Below, one piece after another: positions 6,461 to 8,312 of a stretch of 8,312 bases of DNA. Every line of letters begins with the position of its first letter. Position 1 is the first letter of the stretch. The position numbers were made by a program, and so were the translations under genes. The stretch spans positions 1 through 8,312 of the forward strand of contig CAMNBS010000042.1 in the NCBI GenBank assembly GCA_946533175.1, given 5' to 3'. This DNA comes from an uncultured Clostridia bacterium. Its GTDB lineage: Bacteria > Bacillota_I > Bacilli_A > RF39 > UBA660. Below the pieces are notes generated by a model. That model made no database searches. It was not told the DNA's origin and worked only from the letters and a program-made list of their open reading frames with translations.

Positions 6461-7855
6461 ATGATGTATGATGTTATAATTGTTGGAGCAGGGCCAGCAG
6501 GGCTTTTTGCTGCTTATGAATTAATTACTAAACAAAAAGATTTAAAAATATTGATGGTTGATCAAGGAAAATTTGCTGAAAATCGTGTTTGTCCAATGAA
6601 TAAATTTGGAACACGTTGTAAAAACTGTAATCCATGTGGCATTTTATCAGGATATGGCGGAGCTGGAACTTTTTCTGATGGTAAATTAAACTTTGTTCCT
6701 AAATTAGGTAAGAGTGATTTATATAAATATATGACTAGTGAAGAAGCAGATAAATTATTAGAAGATACAGAAAATATTTTTAATTTCTTTCACATGGATA
6801 GTGATGTTTATCCAACTAATATGGAGGAAGCAAAGAAAATAGAAAAACAAGTAGCTCTAACGGGAGCTAAACTTTTATTAATAAAACAAAAACATCTTGG
6901 TAGTGATAATTTACCTGGATATATTAAAGGAATAACGGATTTCTTAAAAGAAAAAGGTGTGGAATTATTAGAATCTATTACGGTTAAAGATATTATTGAT
7001 GAAAAGAAAAAAAATCGTGTTCTATGCAAAAAAGGAAAAGAAGAAATTGAGTTTTCTGCTAAATATGTTATTGTTGCTCCAGGAAGAACGGGTGCAAAGT
7101 GGATTCAATCATTGGCTGATAAATATGCTATTCCTTATCTTTCTCAGAGTATTGAAATTGGGGTTCGTGTTGAAGTAAGACGTGAATTATTAGAAGATTT
7201 ATGTAGTGTAATATATGATCCATCTATTTTTATTAAAACCAAGACATATGGTGATGAAATAAGGACATTTTGTACTAATCCTGGAGGTTTTGTAACGAAA
7301 GAAAATTATTATGGATATATTTGTGTTAATGGTCATGCCTTAAAAAATATTAAATCTAATAATAGTAATTTTGCTTTTATTTCGAAAATTAATTTAACCG
7401 AACCTGTTACGAATACTCGTGAATATGGTGAATGTATTGCTAAAATCGCTAATTGCTTAGGAGATTCAAAACCAATATTACAGACTTTAGGTGATTTAAA
7501 GAAATTTCGAAGAACCCGTGATACTCGTTTAAATAAATTATTTATTACTCCTACATTAAAAGATGTTGTTCCGGGTGATTTGGCTCTTGTTATGCCACAT
7601 CGAATTATTACCAATATTTTAGATGGATTAGAAGCTCTTGATAAAATAATACCTGGTGTTAATAATGATGAAACACTTCTTTATGGGCCAGAAATTAAGT
7701 TTTTTTCTAATGAAATAGAGACGGATAATAAATTTAAAGCAAAAAATCATAATATTTATTTTATTGGAGATGGAGCTGGGAAAGCTGGTAATATTGTTAT
7801 TGCAGCAGCAACTGGGCTTGTATCAGCTAGAGATATTCTAGAGAGGATAAAATAA
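6461..7855 (+). CDS. FAD-dependent oxidoreductase, COG2509-type, substrate unknown
   Basis: A cytoplasmic flavoprotein whose physiological reaction is not established for the family. The N-terminus has the dinucleotide-binding fold VIIVGAGPAG (5-14), with the acidic residue D34 at the end of the second strand. A cysteine cluster follows (C44-P, C53, C56, C59, spacing C-x8-C-x2-C-x2-C) and then SGYGGAGTFSDGKL (63-76), the hallmark of uncharacterised FAD-dependent dehydrogenases of the COG2509 type. A middle substrate-type domain leads to a second FAD contact, GDGAGKAGNI (436-445), near the end. The 464-residue length is typical. The cysteines could bind a metal or an Fe-S cluster or act in redox chemistry; that is inference. 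It has no membrane segment. The gene is 12 bases after cca and overlaps the next start by one base (TAATG). Two adjacent ATGs at 6461 and 6464 leave the start ambiguous by one residue. Confidence 0.85.
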   Translation: MMYDVIIVGAGPAGLFAAYELITKQKDLKILMVDQGKFAENRVCPMNKFGTRCKNCNPCGILSGYGGAGTFSDGKLNFVPKLGKSDLYKYMTSEEADKLLEDTENIFNFFHMDSDVYPTNMEEAKKIEKQVALTGAKLLLIKQKHLGSDNLPGYIKGITDFLKEKGVELLESITVKDIIDEKKKNRVLCKKGKEEIEFSAKYVIVAPGRTGAKWIQSLADKYAIPYLSQSIEIGVRVEVRRELLEDLCSVIYDPSIFIKTKTYGDEIRTFCTNPGGFVTKENYYGYICVNGHALKNIKSNNSNFAFISKINLTEPVTNTREYGECIAKIANCLGDSKPILQTLGDLKKFRRTRDTRLNKLFITPTLKDVVPGDLALVMPHRIITNILDGLEALDKIIPGVNNDETLLYGPEIKFFSNEIETDNKFKAKNHNIYFIGDGAGKAGNIVIAAATGLVSARDILERIK

Positions 7856-8268
7856 TGGATTATTATTATCATGAATTAGAGGATATTAAAAAAGATTTTT
7901 ATGATACCTTACATGATTATCCTTTATTTCAAGAAGATGTTGATGAAATATTTGAACATGATATTAAAGAAGTGAATGATTTATTAGATAAAAATGATGA
8001 ATTTTATTTAAAAAAAGCGATTCGAAAGTTAAAAGATTTAATTGATTATATAAAAGAAACGAACAAAGAAATAAAAAAAGAATATGCTTTATTTGATAAA
8101 TATGCTAAAGAATGGGAAAATAGTTATATTGATAGTATTTCACAAGAAGAGTTGACTAAAATAAATAGTGAAATAAGTAAAGCTAATGAATTAATAAAAA
8201 GTCATTCATTAAAAGATATTTGTGAAGCAAATAAAAAAATGGAAAACGTTTTAAAAAGAATTAAATAA
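7855..8268 (+). CDS. Charged, all-helical protein of unknown function
   Basis: I do not recognise this 137-residue protein. It is dominated by Asp, Glu, Lys and Ile/Leu and has a single cysteine (C123), no signal peptide and no membrane helix. The N-terminus MDYYYHELED is tyrosine-rich. Residues about 27-45, 50-88 and 96-136 look like amphipathic helices, with coiled-coil-like spacing in the stretch around KKAIRKLKDLIDYIKE (53-68). The fold is probably a short helical bundle or a coiled-coil adaptor. The ATG overlaps the last base of the flavoprotein stop codon (TAATG), and GAGAGG sits 8 bases upstream inside the end of that gene, so translation is coupled and a shared role or complex is possible. 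A terminator starts at its stop codon. Codon use matches its neighbours. Confidence 0.8.
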   Translation: MDYYYHELEDIKKDFYDTLHDYPLFQEDVDEIFEHDIKEVNDLLDKNDEFYLKKAIRKLKDLIDYIKETNKEIKKEYALFDKYAKEWENSYIDSISQEELTKINSEISKANELIKSHSLKDICEANKKMENVLKRIK

Positions 8269-8294
8269 TTACGATGTAAAGTAATTATTTTTTT
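8263..8294 (+). terminator. Intrinsic terminator of the cca operon
   Basis: A perfect 10-bp stem (8263-8272 with 8281-8290) with an 8-base loop (8273-8280) runs into seven T residues (8288-8294). The stop codon of the helical-protein gene (8266-8268) lies within the 5' arm, so ribosomes reach the hairpin as translation ends. Confidence 0.88.
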
Positions 8295-8304
8295 CTATAT
8301 CTAA

Positions 8305-8310
8305 TTGACA
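8305..8310 (+). promoter_or_regulatory. Possible -35 element of the next gene, cut by the window edge
   Basis: A perfect TTGACA lies 11 bases after the end of the terminator T-run and 2 bases from the window end. The position, directly behind a terminator, fits the start of a new transcription unit, but the -10 would lie outside the window, so it cannot be tested here. Confidence 0.35.
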
Positions 8311-8312
8311 TA

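Noticed and set aside
6808..7614. Three open frames overlapping the flavoprotein gene (6808-7029 -, 6996-7178 +, 7333-7614 -)
   Set aside because: All sit inside a gene with clear FAD-binding motifs at both ends, and their translations show no domain-like pattern. They are shadows.
1..8312. Mobile element, phage, CRISPR or defence island
   Set aside because: No transposase, integrase, repeat array, long terminal repeats or defence-type domains are visible, and every gene is a core or vertically plausible gene of uniform composition. The HU gene's less AT-rich codons are explained by expression level.

Overview
The window is very AT-rich, with short spacers, strong Shine-Dalgarno sequences (AGGAGG-like) and A/U-rich intrinsic terminators. 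The genes resemble those of the low-GC Firmicutes/Tenericutes branch of Bacilli: a short DnaE, pyruvate kinase, HU, a Cca-type nucleotidyltransferase and a COG2509-type flavoprotein. Every tryptophan codon checked is TGG and dnaE ends in TGA. The standard bacterial code is therefore in use, which argues against Mycoplasma/Spiroplasma-type code 4. An Acholeplasma-, RF39- or Erysipelotrichia-like organism, possibly an uncultured gut lineage, fits, but this is inference and not a species identification.

Layout. Bases 2-136 are the cysteine-rich C-terminal tail of a gene that starts outside the window, followed by a terminator. A two-gene unit on the + strand follows: dnaE (replicative/lagging-strand type DNA polymerase III alpha) and pyk (pyruvate kinase), overlapping by 4 bases (ATGA). 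A perfect 14-bp hairpin ends this unit and also serves the convergent small membrane-protein gene on the - strand (4501-4800). The 195-base gap at 4801-4995 holds divergent promoters, one for the membrane protein and one for the HU gene. HU (4996-5268) is monocistronic with its own GAAA-loop terminator. A strong-looking promoter (TTGACT, 17 bases, TATTAT) then drives a three-gene unit: cca, a FAD-dependent oxidoreductase of the COG2509 type, and a charged helical protein of unknown function. The last two genes are coupled by TAATG. A terminator closes the unit at 8263-8294, and a TTGACA hexamer at the far edge suggests the next promoter.

How the genes relate. Most of the window is core housekeeping: replication, glycolysis, chromosome packaging and tRNA 3'-end maturation. 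The dnaE-pyk pairing looks like a reduced form of the dnaE...pfkA-pyk order known from Bacillus-type Firmicutes, with the intervening genes absent. The least explained parts are the flavoprotein plus helical-protein pair, the pyruvate kinase with several substituted active-site positions, and the two membrane or exported fragments. I see no phage, IS, CRISPR or defence genes, no tRNA or rRNA, and no clear evidence of a wholly new system.
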